A stretch of 64,000 nucleotides of DNA from NCBI GenBank assembly GCA_020633315.1, contig JACKDV010000026.1, forward strand, positions 9,055 through 73,054, in the 5' to 3' direction. This DNA comes from Myxococcales bacterium. Lineage in GTDB: Bacteria; Myxococcota_A; Polyangia; Nannocystales; Nannocystaceae. The translations under genes and the position numbers were made by a program. Under the pieces are notes generated by a model. The model saw nothing but the letters and a program-made list of their open reading frames with translations, had not been told where the DNA came from and searched no databases. Position 1 is the stretch's first letter; every line of letters begins with the position of its first letter. Positions 37,638 to 46,659 of this stretch are shown in pieces.

Positions 37638-37823
37638 GGTGGTCGCAGGCTCTGCAAGTTCCGTGCACTGCATGGGCCGGGCGGGCCGTGGACGGATCTG
37701 CAGCCCGCCGCGGCGGGCCAAGGAGCGGTGGCCGGCCAGCCAACTCGTCAGAACCATTGATGAAACCACGGTCTGGGGGCGGTGGGATCGGGGCTCGGTC
37801 CGATCGTTGCTGGAGCGACGAGC

Positions 37824-38300
37824 ATGATCGCATCGATCGCACATCCATCGCCCTCGACCTGCCCCAAGAGGAACGGACCGTTACCCGGGGTGCCCGCGGC
37901 TCCCCACGTGCTGGTCGTGGAGGACGACGTCGACATCCGCGAGCCCCTGGCCCGAGCGCTGCGCCACGAGGGCTATGCCGTGCACACCTTCGGCAGCGGC
38001 AGCGAGCTGGTCGGCTACCTCGGCTCGTGTCTGCTGCGCTCCTCCCGGCCGCGGCCCCGCATGCTGCGGGGCTTCGATGCCATCGTGACCGATGTGCGGA
38101 TGCCCGGCATCAGCGGGATCGGAATCGTGCAGGGTTTGCGGGCCGAGGGGTGGAGCCAGCCGGTGGTGGTGATGAGCGCCTTCGCCGATGAGGCGCTGCG
38201 TCGGCGGATCGACCGCCTCGACGACGTGGCCTTCGTGGCCAAGCCCTTCGAGATCGAGGAGATCGGCCGGACCCTGCACGACCTCATGCTGCACGCGTGA
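37824..38300 (+). CDS. Single-domain response regulator
   Basis: A 158-residue stand-alone receiver domain with no output domain. Acidic pocket VVEDDVDIRE, phosphorylation site Asp90 in IVTDVRMPGISG, Ser/Thr switch residue in VVMSAFADE and Lys in FVAKPFEIEEI are all present. A basic insertion between beta2 and beta3 (LLRSSRPRPRMLRG) is longer than normal. Such proteins act as phosphate shuttles or bind target proteins. The sequence before ALVVEDD (about 30 residues) is rich in Ser and Pro. ATG 37824 is chosen; an upstream in-frame ATG at 37782 is less likely because it overlaps the probable divergent promoter region with the CBS gene. Confidence 0.85.
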   Translation: MIASIAHPSPSTCPKRNGPLPGVPAAPHVLVVEDDVDIREPLARALRHEGYAVHTFGSGSELVGYLGSCLLRSSRPRPRMLRGFDAIVTDVRMPGISGIGIVQGLRAEGWSQPVVVMSAFADEALRRRIDRLDDVAFVAKPFEIEEIGRTLHDLMLHA

Positions 38301-38629
38301 GCGGGGCTCGGCGTCGGCACCCGCCGGGCGCCCGGCGGGTCACGAGCCGCGCAGGTAGGGCACCCACAGCCGCGTCAATTCGTCCACGAAGACCTCGGGG
38401 GGCACGCCCTCGTCGTCCTCCACGTAGCGGTGCACCAGCGCGTTGGTGCCCGATCGCTACCGGGCCTACGCAGCGCGAGCCGGTCGCTTCTGGCCGGGCG
38501 TGGGGCGGGGGCTGGCCGCGGTGTCTCCCCGTGGATTGCCCACTGATCGTGTACAGTAGGAGCCGTGCCTACGTTGCGATGCTTCGGTCGCTCGTAACCA
38601 CGCCGTTCATTGGACGTACTACGGGCGTG
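38301..38629. other. Interval with a minus-strand gene remnant and AT-richer promoter region
   Basis: About 329 bases between the response regulator and the SUMF1-domain gene. The first part holds a minus-strand coding remnant (38340-38456, listed separately). From about 38535 to 38630 the sequence is less GC-rich (GATCGTGTACAGTAGG and CGTAACCACGCCGTTCATTG), as expected for the promoter of the downstream gene. No clear -35/-10 pair at correct spacing was found. Confidence 0.5.
38340..38456 (-). pseudogene. C-terminal remnant of a regulator-like gene
   Basis: On the minus strand, 38 codons run from directly after an in-frame TAG to a TGA at 38340-38342. They encode a helical, protein-like segment: NALVHRYVEDDEGVPPEV, FVDELTRLWVPYLRG. 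There is no start codon giving a sensible protein, and the pattern resembles the last helix pair of TetR-family regulators. It is best read as the surviving 3' end of a deleted gene. The TetR suggestion is weak. Confidence 0.4.
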
Positions 38630-39889
38630 ATGCGGGGTACGGGTAAGACCATCGATGATCCCCACGATGAAGGGTCCGTGCCCAACATCCTGGAATTCCC
38701 GGGTCGCTCCGAGCTCCCGCCGCCGCCGGAGTTCGGGATGGTGCTCGAGGCTCCCCCGCCTCGCTACGCGGCCGCGCCGGAGCCTGCCCCTGCCCCTCGT
38801 CCCTCGCGGGTGCTCCCGTGGCTGGTGGCCGGCGTGGGCCTGGCGGTGGCAGCCGGCGCGATCGGCTTCCTGCTCGGAGAGCGGGGTGACGATGACGAGG
38901 CGCGCGTGGAGGCGGAAAAGGAGGCGGTGGCCGTGGCGGCTCCGACCGCGGGCGCACCGAGGACCGCGACCGAGGCCGAGCCCGCGGCCGAGCCCGCGGC
39001 CGCGCCGGTGCTCGCGGCCACACCGGCGGCCGAGGGGGTCGAGCCCGCGGCGGTGGCCGTGCCCGACGACGGGCCGTGCCCCGCAGGCATGGTTCGGGTG
39101 GCGGGGGGCAAGATGTTCATGGGCACCGACCGCGACGAGGCCGTGCTCGCCCCGGCCCACCCCGCGCACCAGGTGGAGGTGGGGCCCTACTGCATCGGCG
39201 TGCACGAGGTGACGGTGGACGAGTATCGGTCGTGCTCGGACGTCGGCGAGTGCAAGCGAGCGCATCGCACCAGCGAGTGGCCCGGCGAGGGGCCGCACCA
39301 GACCGCGTGGGACGAGCTGTGCAACGAGAACCATGATGACCGTGGCGACCACCCGATGAACTGCGTCACCTGGGTGCAGGCCCAGCGCTACTGCGAGTGG
39401 AAGGGCGGTCGGCTGCCCACGGAGGCGGAGTGGGAGATGGCGGCGCGAGGCTCCGACGGCCGCGTGTACCCCTGGGGCGACGAGGCCCCCGGTCCCGAGC
39501 ACATCAACGGCTGCGGTGCCGAGTGCCGGACCTGGAGGGCGGCCAAGGGCCTGCCCGAGACTCCCGGCCTGCTCTACCCCGCCTCCGACGGCTTCCCCGG
39601 CACCGCTCCGGTGGGCAGCTTCCCCGCCGGGCGCACCCAGTGGGGGCTCGACGACATCGCCGGCAACGTGTTCGAGTGGACGGCCGATCCCTTCCGGCTC
39701 TACCCCGGGGCGGAGCCGGCCCCCGAGGGTGACGACTCCGACTCGAGGGCGGCGCGTAGGGTGATCCGCGGGGGGGCCTTCAACAGCTTCTTGCCCGATC
39801 ACGCCGACCCGGCGCTGCGCTTTCCGCAGGCCGAGGGCGCGCACACCCACGGCATCGGCTTCCGCTGCGCCGCCGACCCGCGGACGTAG
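38630..39889 (+). CDS. SUMF1/FGE-type domain membrane protein
   Basis: A 419-residue protein: a Pro-rich cytoplasmic segment (ELPPPPEFGMVLEAPPP), one transmembrane helix (VLPWLVAGVGLAVAAGAIGFLLG), an Ala/Glu-rich linker, then a formylglycine-generating-enzyme-like domain from about residue 150: GMVRVAGGKMFMGTD, GVHEVTVDEYRSC, NCVTWVQAQRYCEWKGGRLPTEAEWEMAARG, DDIAGNVFEWTAD and RRVIRGGAF...GFRCA. The CxxxxC pair used by true FGE in the region after RGGAF is not visible, so this is likely a binding or scaffold version (as in many myxobacterial kinase-associated SUMF1 proteins), not a sulfatase activator. The start is uncertain; ATG 38630 is used, with ATG 38579 and an internal GTG as alternatives. 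Confidence 0.8.
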   Translation: MRGTGKTIDDPHDEGSVPNILEFPGRSELPPPPEFGMVLEAPPPRYAAAPEPAPAPRPSRVLPWLVAGVGLAVAAGAIGFLLGERGDDDEARVEAEKEAVAVAAPTAGAPRTATEAEPAAEPAAAPVLAATPAAEGVEPAAVAVPDDGPCPAGMVRVAGGKMFMGTDRDEAVLAPAHPAHQVEVGPYCIGVHEVTVDEYRSCSDVGECKRAHRTSEWPGEGPHQTAWDELCNENHDDRGDHPMNCVTWVQAQRYCEWKGGRLPTEAEWEMAARGSDGRVYPWGDEAPGPEHINGCGAECRTWRAAKGLPETPGLLYPASDGFPGTAPVGSFPAGRTQWGLDDIAGNVFEWTADPFRLYPGAEPAPEGDDSDSRAARRVIRGGAFNSFLPDHADPALRFPQAEGAHTHGIGFRCAADPRT

Positions 39890-40091
39890 CCCAGAACGCT
39901 GCTCCAGGGCGAGGCTCCCCCGGCTCGGTCGAGGCCGCTCGCTGCGAGGGTCGAGGGTCGAGGGTGGGTCTCGTTGGTGCCCGTCGGGGGCGGGAGCAAT
40001 CCTTGCGGGGTGGGGATCGAAGCTGCACGCTTGCGGTGTCGGTGCGCAACCTCGCCCATCGTGCGGCCCGATCGGCCGATACAATGCGGGG

Positions 40092-41621
40092 ATGGACCTG
40101 CGTACTCACATCCCGACCTTGCTCGCCCTGACCCTCGGCCTCGCCGCGTGTCCGGGCGACGACTCGCCGCCGATGACCTCCGACTCGGAAGGCGACGAGA
40201 GCACCGGCACCACCGGCTCCTCCATGACCAACGTCACCGTCACCGTGGGCATGACCATGGGTGGCACGATGGATGGGACGGGCACGAGCTCGGACACGGC
40301 CGACGGCTCGTCCACGGGCACCGAGGCGATGTGTGGCAACGGCGAGGTCGAGGCGGGCGAGGACTGCGACGACGCGGGCGAGTCGGAGACCTGCAACGAC
40401 GATTGCACGGCGGCGAGCTGTGGCGACGGGGTGACCAACGCGACGGCGGGCGAGGCCTGCGACGACGCGGGCGAGTCGGCCGCCTGCAACGCCGATTGCA
40501 CGGCGGCGATGTGCGGCGACGGGATGCTCAACGCGACCGCGGGCGAGGACTGCGACGGCGACGACATGGGCATGGGCGGCGAGACGGCGTCGTGCGACGA
40601 CGACTGCACCGCCGTGGAGTGTGGCGACGGCACCGTCAACGCGACGGCGGCCGAGCTGTGCGACGACGGCAACGCGGACGACTTCGACTTCTGCAGCAAC
40701 CTGTGCGAGCCGGCGCCCGCCGTGGTGCTGACCATGGACCACCTGTTCGACACCGACACGGGCGAGCTCGATGGCATCGTGCAGTCGAGCTGGGATCCCT
40801 CGACCGCCACCTGGTACCTCACCGGGCTCGACGTGCAGGCCGGGGCCACGCTCACCGTGACGGGCGCGAGCGGGCTGACGATCATGGTCGACGGCGACGT
40901 GATCGTGGCAGGGCGGATCGACGTCTCGGGCCAGGACGGCGGGACTCCGACGACCAACGCCGAGACCTGTGACACCGCCGGGGTCGCGGGGCTCGGGGGC
41001 CCGGGCGGCTTCGACGGCGGCCAGGGGGCGGGCAACGGCGGCACGGGGACCGAGGACGGCGATCCCGGCGGGGGCCCGGGCATGGCCCCGGCGGGCGGTG
41101 GGCTGGCCTCGACCGCGACCAGCGGCGTCAACGGGGTGGCCGGCGGCGGCGGTGGTGGCCACGTGATGGCGGGCACCGACGGCAACGCCAACAGCGGGGC
41201 CACGGCCGGGGTCGGCGGCGAGCTGCACATGAGCCTGCCGCCGCTGATCGGCGGCGGCGGTGGTGGTGGTGGATCGGTGGAGAAGGACGGGCCGCTGGGC
41301 GTGTTCGATCTGCTCGACGACGAGGGCTCCGGCGGTGGCGGTGGCGGCGGGGCCATCTCCGTCGACGCGACGGGCTCGATCACGGTGACCGGCACCATCG
41401 ATGCCTCGGGAGGCAACGGCGGCGCGCGGCTGACCGGCTGCAACGAGATCGGCGGGTTCGGAGGCGGAGGGGCGGGCGGCACCATCCAGCTCGTGTCTCC
41501 GGCCACCGACGCGATGATGGGCACCCTCGACGTCGCGGGCGGAATCGGGGGCGACGACGGTGCGATCCTCGACGCCTACAACGGCGGGGCCGGGGCCGAC
41601 GGCAACCTGGTGGTGATGTAG
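40092..41621 (+). CDS. Cysteine-repeat lipoprotein with Gly-rich domain
   Basis: A 509-residue lipoprotein. The signal ends in LTLGLAAC and continues PGDDSPP, then a Ser/Thr/Gly/Met linker. Residues ~78-210 hold four tandem repeats of 30-40 residues built on CGDGxxNATAGExCDD...CNxDCTAA, similar to DUF4215-like myxobacterial Cys-rich repeats; repeated TGCGACGACG tracts show that the DNA is repetitive too. The C-terminal ~290 residues are very rich in Gly (runs of GGGGGGG) with interspersed beta strands (LTVTGASGLTIMVDGDVIV, ISVDATGSITVTGTIDASGG), which suggests a beta-helix-like adhesin. No enzyme motif. It is presumably displayed at the cell surface. A bidirectional terminator follows. Confidence 0.82.
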   Translation: MDLRTHIPTLLALTLGLAACPGDDSPPMTSDSEGDESTGTTGSSMTNVTVTVGMTMGGTMDGTGTSSDTADGSSTGTEAMCGNGEVEAGEDCDDAGESETCNDDCTAASCGDGVTNATAGEACDDAGESAACNADCTAAMCGDGMLNATAGEDCDGDDMGMGGETASCDDDCTAVECGDGTVNATAAELCDDGNADDFDFCSNLCEPAPAVVLTMDHLFDTDTGELDGIVQSSWDPSTATWYLTGLDVQAGATLTVTGASGLTIMVDGDVIVAGRIDVSGQDGGTPTTNAETCDTAGVAGLGGPGGFDGGQGAGNGGTGTEDGDPGGGPGMAPAGGGLASTATSGVNGVAGGGGGGHVMAGTDGNANSGATAGVGGELHMSLPPLIGGGGGGGGSVEKDGPLGVFDLLDDEGSGGGGGGGAISVDATGSITVTGTIDASGGNGGARLTGCNEIGGFGGGGAGGTIQLVSPATDAMMGTLDVAGGIGGDDGAILDAYNGGAGADGNLVVM

Positions 41622-41633
41622 CCCGCACCGGAT

Positions 41634-41662
41634 GGGCGTGCGCCGGTCTGCGGCGCACGCCC
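41634..41662. terminator. Bidirectional terminator-like hairpin between convergent genes
   Basis: A perfect 12-base inverted repeat, GGGCGTGCGCCG (41634-41645) and CGGCGCACGCCC (41651-41662), with a 5-base loop. It lies 12 bases after the stop of the Cys-repeat lipoprotein and 18 bases before the end of the convergent gene. There is no T-tract, so termination is inferred from position and stem strength. Confidence 0.65.
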
Positions 41663-41680
41663 GCGGGCTCGGCCCTCGCG

Positions 41681-42202
41681 TCAGCGCCGGGCGGCCGAGG
41701 AGAAGTCGAAGAAGTCGATCGCCGGCATGGGGTCGGCCCCCGCGGTGGAGCCGTAGGCCTTCGCTCCGTTCGGGCGCTCGCGCCAGAACAGCTCCGAGTC
41801 GTAGGTCGCGTCCTGGAGGAAGAACTGGATGGGCACGACCAGGGCCAGCGGCTGGCCGAGCTCGTGGCTCGGCAGCGCGGTGTCGCGGAGCGCCTGGGCG
41901 AGGCAGGCGTCGCCCTCGGCGTCGACCAGCGAGCCATCGGTGAGCCGCGGCTGCGAGACCCGACCATCGGCCTGCACCGTGAGCTGCACCTCGACCCGCG
42001 CGACCATGATGGGGTCGCGGGTCATCGCCACCTCGTAGCAGCGACGCAGCTCCGGCCGCGCCGTCTCGATCAGGTCGAGCCCGAGCTGGCGGGCGCTGCG
42101 GCGAAGGGGCGCATCGGCATCGGAGGCGAGGGGGTGGGGCAGGCCGCCCGCGCGCACCAGCACCCGGGCCTCCTCGATGACCTGGTTGCCCGCGTCGAGC
42201 AT
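41681..42202 (-). CDS. AgmX/PglI C-terminal domain-like protein
   Basis: A 173-residue protein starting at ATG 42202 with no clear signal peptide. The core, ARPELRRCYEVAM followed by VARVEVQLTVQADGRVSQPRL and EGDACLAQALRDTALP, carries the two conserved cysteines and strand pattern of the AgmX/PglI C-terminal (TonB-like) domain common in myxobacteria, where it is found in gliding-motility and envelope proteins. Such domains usually sit at the end of longer FHA or adventurous-gliding proteins; here the domain is almost free-standing. The last ~45 residues (DATYDSELFWRERPNG, then a small tail) are unassigned. It is followed on the same strand, upstream by 100 bases, by the SGNH hydrolase gene. 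Confidence 0.7.
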   Translation of the reverse strand: MLDAGNQVIEEARVLVRAGGLPHPLASDADAPLRRSARQLGLDLIETARPELRRCYEVAMTRDPIMVARVEVQLTVQADGRVSQPRLTDGSLVDAEGDACLAQALRDTALPSHELGQPLALVVPIQFFLQDATYDSELFWRERPNGAKAYGSTAGADPMPAIDFFDFSSAARR

Positions 42203-42301
42203 GGAGGGGCCGGTGACCGCTCCAACGGCGAGACCGACGCCGGCTTACGAGGTTGCCCCACGGATCGCCGCGCGTCTCGCGAAATGCCCGTTCCTGCCCG
42301 C

Positions 42302-43975
42302 TCAGTTGCTCGCCAGCATCCCGCCGTCGTAGGCCACCATCATCGCGTCGACCAGCGCCATGCCCAGCCGCACGTAGCCGCGCTTGGTGAAGTGGATGTG
42401 GTCTTGCTTGGCCATGGGGGGCTGGGCGGCGGCCCACAGGGTCATCGACAGCTCGCCGCCCATGAAGGCCTTGGTGTCCCAGAACCCGCAGCCGTGCTCG
42501 AGCGCCACCCGTCGCTGCACCTCGATGATGTCGTCGATGCGCTGGCGGTTGCGCCACTGGCCGGCCTCGTCGCGGCGGGGGAAGTCGCCGGGGCCCATCA
42601 GCAGGCAGCTCGCGCGCGGGGCCACCTCGCTCAGCCGCCGCAGCACCTCCCGCAGGTCGCGCTCGTAGGCCTCGATGGGCTGGTCCTCGTCGGTGGCCTC
42701 GTTGGTGCCGTAGAACAGGGTGACCAGGTCCGGGTCGCGGTGCGCCACGTTGTCGGCCCAGATCTCCTGGTTCCACTGCAGCATGTTGGCCGCGCGGGTG
42801 CCCCCGATGCCCAGGGTGTCGACCACCACGCCGGGCTGCTCGCGCTCGATGGTCATGCCGAGCACCCGCACCTCGCCATTGCCGTCGAGCTCGATCCCCA
42901 CCTCGTGCGGGCCCTCGGGCAGCACGAAGCGGTGGTAGCCGGGGCCGATCTCGTCGGCGCGGGTCTTGACGGTGGCGAGCTTCTTGCCGTCGGCGATCAC
43001 CCGAAAGCTGCCGCCCTTGGGCTGCCGCAGGAAGAAGATCTCGTACTCGGCCCCCACCGCGTCGCCGCGCGGGCTCACCGTGCCGAAGGCCCGCTTGGAC
43101 TTGGCGGCGAGGCTGGTGCCCATGTAGCCGTACAGGCCGTCCATGCGGCCGCTGCGGCGCTGCGCATGCTCGGTCTTCCAGTGCTTGGCGCCCTCCACCC
43201 GGTAGTCGACGTGTCGATACCAGCGCCACGGGCGGGCCAGGTGCACGAAGCCGTGGCCGCCGTCGCCGAAGCGCTCTTGCAGGTAGCGGCGCAGGTAGTG
43301 CGGGTACACGTCGGCGTCGGTGTGCGAGCCGCCGTAGACCAGCACCCGCACCTTGCCGTCGGTGTCCTGGCCGCTGCGCAGGGCCTCGAGCGCGTCGTAG
43401 AAGCGGGCCAGCGGGGGCTCGCCGTCGGCGGGGCCCTCGATGGGCACGAACAGGCCGAGCGCGTTGCCGTTGATCCGCTGCTGGGGCGCGACCTCGGTGC
43501 CCCCCGCTCCGCCCAGGCCCGAGGAGCCGGGCAGGCTGTCGAGCAGGGTGTCGTCGACGCGAGGCGGATCGCCCTCGTCGTCGCCCCCGTTGCCGAAGTC
43601 CTCCTCGGGCAGCTCGTCCTGCGGGGTGATCCACGGCACCGGCTGGCCGCGCACGTCCTCGAACAGGTTGGTGCCGAGCAGCGAGCGCTGGGCGGCCACG
43701 CGCGCGGTGAGGGCCTCCTCGTTGAGCACCGGGAGCAGGGGCGCGTCCTCGGGGTCGCGCTCGAGCGCGGGCACCTCGTCGGCGTCGGCGGGCGCGGCCG
43801 CGAGCGGTCCGGGCACCCCGGTGCGCTCGGCGGGGTCGGGCTCCTGGGTGGTGGCGCAGCTCAGGTAACCCCCGAGCCCCAGCACCCCCACCACCGCGAG
43901 CAGAGCGCGGCGTCGGGGAGTGCTCGTGAGCGCCGCCAGGCGCGCGCCGAGCCGCGATGCAGGGGAGGAGCTCAC
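42302..43975 (-). CDS. SGNH/GDSL-type hydrolase, membrane-anchored
   Basis: A 557-residue exported or membrane-anchored protein. The N-terminus has a basic stretch (TPRRR) and hydrophobic segment ending in GGYLSC, a possible lipobox, followed by a ~130-residue low-complexity Asp/Glu/Gly/Pro region. The SGNH hydrolase fold follows: VYGGSHTDADVYP is block I with the nucleophile Ser, LGIGGTRAANMLQW is block II, FYGTNEATDED block III and DHIHFTKRGYVRLG the Asp-xx-His pair of block V. The large beta insertion (FRVIADGKKLATVKTR) between blocks I and II resembles peptidoglycan- or polysaccharide-O-acetyl esterases/transferases of the AlgX/PatB type. Polysaccharide de-O-acetylation or acetyl transfer at the cell wall is plausible. 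The start is GTG 43975. Confidence 0.82.
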   Translation of the reverse strand: MSSSPASRLGARLAALTSTPRRRALLAVVGVLGLGGYLSCATTQEPDPAERTGVPGPLAAAPADADEVPALERDPEDAPLLPVLNEEALTARVAAQRSLLGTNLFEDVRGQPVPWITPQDELPEEDFGNGGDDEGDPPRVDDTLLDSLPGSSGLGGAGGTEVAPQQRINGNALGLFVPIEGPADGEPPLARFYDALEALRSGQDTDGKVRVLVYGGSHTDADVYPHYLRRYLQERFGDGGHGFVHLARPWRWYRHVDYRVEGAKHWKTEHAQRRSGRMDGLYGYMGTSLAAKSKRAFGTVSPRGDAVGAEYEIFFLRQPKGGSFRVIADGKKLATVKTRADEIGPGYHRFVLPEGPHEVGIELDGNGEVRVLGMTIEREQPGVVVDTLGIGGTRAANMLQWNQEIWADNVAHRDPDLVTLFYGTNEATDEDQPIEAYERDLREVLRRLSEVAPRASCLLMGPGDFPRRDEAGQWRNRQRIDDIIEVQRRVALEHGCGFWDTKAFMGGELSMTLWAAAQPPMAKQDHIHFTKRGYVRLGMALVDAMMVAYDGGMLASN

Positions 43976-44111
43976 CCAAGCAGAGGCTGCAAGGTGGGGC
44001 CGGGGGAGTCAAATTCCGCCCACCCCGGGCCCGTGGAGGCGCGCTCGAGCGGCCCGCGAGACTTGGCGCCGGGGGTTGTTCCCGGGCGTGACTCGCAGGC
44101 ATGGTAGCGCC

Positions 44112-46646
44112 ATGGTGCGGGGCCCCCTGGAGCGCCCGGGACTGGCGAGGACCGACCTCGTCGCCGAGCTGTACGAGCGCAATGCCGAGGCGCAGCAGGC
44201 AGAGGCCGCGCGCGCTCGAGAGGCACAGCAGGCCGAGCGAGCGCAGCGCCGCCGCGCCCGACGGCGGACGGTGATCAGCAGCGTGGCGGTGATCCTGCTG
44301 CTGGGGGCGCTGGGCGTCGCGGGCAAGCTGGCCTACGACGCGCACCGGGTGGGCAACGCGATGGAGCTCGCCCAGGGGCACGTGCACGAGGGCACGCCCG
44401 AGGCGCTGAGCATGGCCGCCACCTCGCTCGAGCGCGCGATGGAGATCGATCCCGGCGACGGCGAGGTGCGAGCGACCCTCGCCCTGGTCCGGGCCCAGCA
44501 GGCGATCGACGGGGCGGCGCCGCTCGACTCGGTCGATGCGGTCCTCGCCGACGGCGGGAGCTCGGCCGAGATCGCCGTGGCCACCGCGATCGCGGCGGCC
44601 CTGCGCGGCGACTACGAGGCCGCCGCGCAGGCGATCGACGGGGTGCAGGCCGCCGGCGTCAACGAGGCGGCCCTGCATCGGGCCATCGCGTGGGTGAGGG
44701 CCCAGGTGGCGCTGCACGATCTCGACGACGAGTCCGGCCTGGCCCCGGCCCTGGCCGCGGTCGAGGCCGCGCTGGCCGAGGCGCCGGGCTGGGATCGCAA
44801 CTATCGCAGCGCGGCCGCGCTGCAGTTCCGGGCGGGGCGGACCGACCAGGCCCTGGAGCTCATCACCAAGGGACGCGAGCTGCGGGCGACCGACGCGGGC
44901 CTGTCGGTGGACGAGGCCCTCTACCACGCGGTGCTGCAGCGCGAGCTCGACTCGGTGGAGACGGTCACCACCCAGCTGCTGGCCACGCCGCTCTCCGAGG
45001 CCGACGCGGCGCGGGCCCGCCTGGCGCGAGCGATCGCCCGCTACTACGACGACCCCGACGACGACGCTCGCTCCGCGCTGGCCGAGGCCCACGCCGGGCT
45101 GCCCGCTCGCGATCGAGAGGCTCGCGCCCTCGCCCTCGAGGTGGCGCTGGGCTCGGGCGCCGTGGAGCTGGCCAAGGCGTGGGTGGAGGACGGATCGCTG
45201 CCGCCCACCACCACCGAGATCCACCGCGCGTGGATCGACTACGCCGACGATCGCGTGGTCGAGAGCCTCGAGGCGCTGGCCGAGCTGCCGCAGGAGCATC
45301 CCCGCGTGGCGCTGGTGCAGGGCCTCGCGCTGGTCGAGCAATCCCGCTTCGCCGAGGCCCGCACCTGGCTGAGCCGGGCCCAGGAGGCCTTCCCCCACCG
45401 CCCCTTCCTCGAGGTCGCCACCGCGCGGGTCGACGCCCAACTCGGCGAGCCCGGTCCGGCGGTGGAGCGGCTGGAGGCGCTGGCCAAGGACCACCCGCGC
45501 ACGCCTCGGGTGTGGACCGGGATCGCCGAGGCCCAGGTGGCGGGTCGCGAGGACGGCGAGGTGCCGCCGAGCGCCGAGCCGGCGCTGGCCAAGGCGCTGG
45601 AGCGCGAGGCCCATCCGGCCCTCGCCGAGCACCTCATGGGGCGACGGCTCCAGGCGGTGGCGGTCGACGAGCCCAAGCGGGTGCCCGAGGCGCTCGAGCA
45701 CCTGCGCAAGGCGGTGGAGCTGCGCGGCTGGGTGCCCGCCTATCGCGAGACCCTGGGCCTGTACCTGGCCGACGTGGGCGATCGCAAGGAGGCCCGCGAG
45801 CTGCTCGCGAGCACGGCCGACGCCGCGACCACCCAGGGGAGCTCGCTGCTGCGCCTGGCCGAGCTCGCGGCCGAGCAGGCCGTGGCGCAGGGGGAGGCGC
45901 CGCCCGCCGAGATCGCCACCTGGCTGGCCCTCGCCGCGCAGCACGGGGCGCCGCCCAACCTGCAGGCGCACACCAACGCTCGCATCGCGCTGACGGCCCG
46001 CACCCCCGAGGGCGTGGCCCAGGCCCGGGCGTGGGTCGAGCCGCTGCTGCGCAGCGACCCCGCCGATCTCGAGGCGCGGCTGATCCTCATCGACGTGCTG
46101 CGTCGCGTGGGCGACCTCGACGGGGCCCGCTCCGAGGTCCGCCAGGGCCTGCGCAAGGCCGAGCGCAGCAAGGAGGGGCGGCTGCACGTGGTGATGGCGA
46201 GGATCGAGCTCGACGCGGGCAAGCCCCGGCAGGCGCCCAGCCACGCATACAAGGGGTGGACCCTGGTGGCGGACGAGCCCCGGCCCGCCAACGAGCTGCT
46301 CGAGGTGGCCGCGCTGGGCATCGATGCCTGGAGCGCGATCAAGAACGACAAGGTCCCGCTCAGCATCGGCAAGGGGCTGACCCGCCGCGTGCCCTACCGG
46401 GCCGAGGCCTGGATCCTGCGGGCCAACGCCCAGCGCAAGGAGGAGCCCGACAAGGCGTGCATCAGCGCCGACAAGGCGATCGCGCTGGACGACACACGGG
46501 CCGATGCCTACCTCGCGCGGGCCGAGTGCAAGATCGCCCTGCGCGAGCACGAGGCCGCCGCCGACGCGCTGGAGGCCGCGGCCGAGCGCAGCACCGACGA
46601 GGCCAGGCAAAGGGCGCTGCGCCGACGGGCTCGCAAGCTGCGCTAG
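44112..46646 (+). CDS. Membrane-anchored TPR protein
   Basis: An 844-residue protein with N-terminal cytoplasmic basic/Ala/Glu helix (EAQQAEAARAREAQQAERAQ), one transmembrane helix (VISSVAVILLLGALGVAGKLAY), then a large array of TPR-like repeats to the C-terminus (SMAATSLERAMEIDPGDGEV, LQGLALVEQSRFAEARTWLS, ARLILIDVLRRVGDLDGARSEV). No catalytic motif. Such proteins usually act as periplasmic or outer-face scaffolds. The start ATG 44112 is chosen because it gives a plausible short N-tail; the frame is open further upstream (to 43920), but that stretch overlaps the divergent SGNH promoter region. It heads a tight run of genes: ogt begins 13 bases after its stop. Confidence 0.83.
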   Translation: MVRGPLERPGLARTDLVAELYERNAEAQQAEAARAREAQQAERAQRRRARRRTVISSVAVILLLGALGVAGKLAYDAHRVGNAMELAQGHVHEGTPEALSMAATSLERAMEIDPGDGEVRATLALVRAQQAIDGAAPLDSVDAVLADGGSSAEIAVATAIAAALRGDYEAAAQAIDGVQAAGVNEAALHRAIAWVRAQVALHDLDDESGLAPALAAVEAALAEAPGWDRNYRSAAALQFRAGRTDQALELITKGRELRATDAGLSVDEALYHAVLQRELDSVETVTTQLLATPLSEADAARARLARAIARYYDDPDDDARSALAEAHAGLPARDREARALALEVALGSGAVELAKAWVEDGSLPPTTTEIHRAWIDYADDRVVESLEALAELPQEHPRVALVQGLALVEQSRFAEARTWLSRAQEAFPHRPFLEVATARVDAQLGEPGPAVERLEALAKDHPRTPRVWTGIAEAQVAGREDGEVPPSAEPALAKALEREAHPALAEHLMGRRLQAVAVDEPKRVPEALEHLRKAVELRGWVPAYRETLGLYLADVGDRKEARELLASTADAATTQGSSLLRLAELAAEQAVAQGEAPPAEIATWLALAAQHGAPPNLQAHTNARIALTARTPEGVAQARAWVEPLLRSDPADLEARLILIDVLRRVGDLDGARSEVRQGLRKAERSKEGRLHVVMARIELDAGKPRQAPSHAYKGWTLVADEPRPANELLEVAALGIDAWSAIKNDKVPLSIGKGLTRRVPYRAEAWILRANAQRKEEPDKACISADKAIALDDTRADAYLARAECKIALREHEAAADALEAAAERSTDEARQRALRRRARKLR

Positions 46647-46659
46647 GCGAGGAGGCGGC

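Noticed and set aside
40380..40720. Tandem DNA repeats within the Cys-repeat gene as a separate repeat element
   Set aside because: They stay in frame and encode the Cys units, so they are part of the protein, not a mobile or intergenic repeat.
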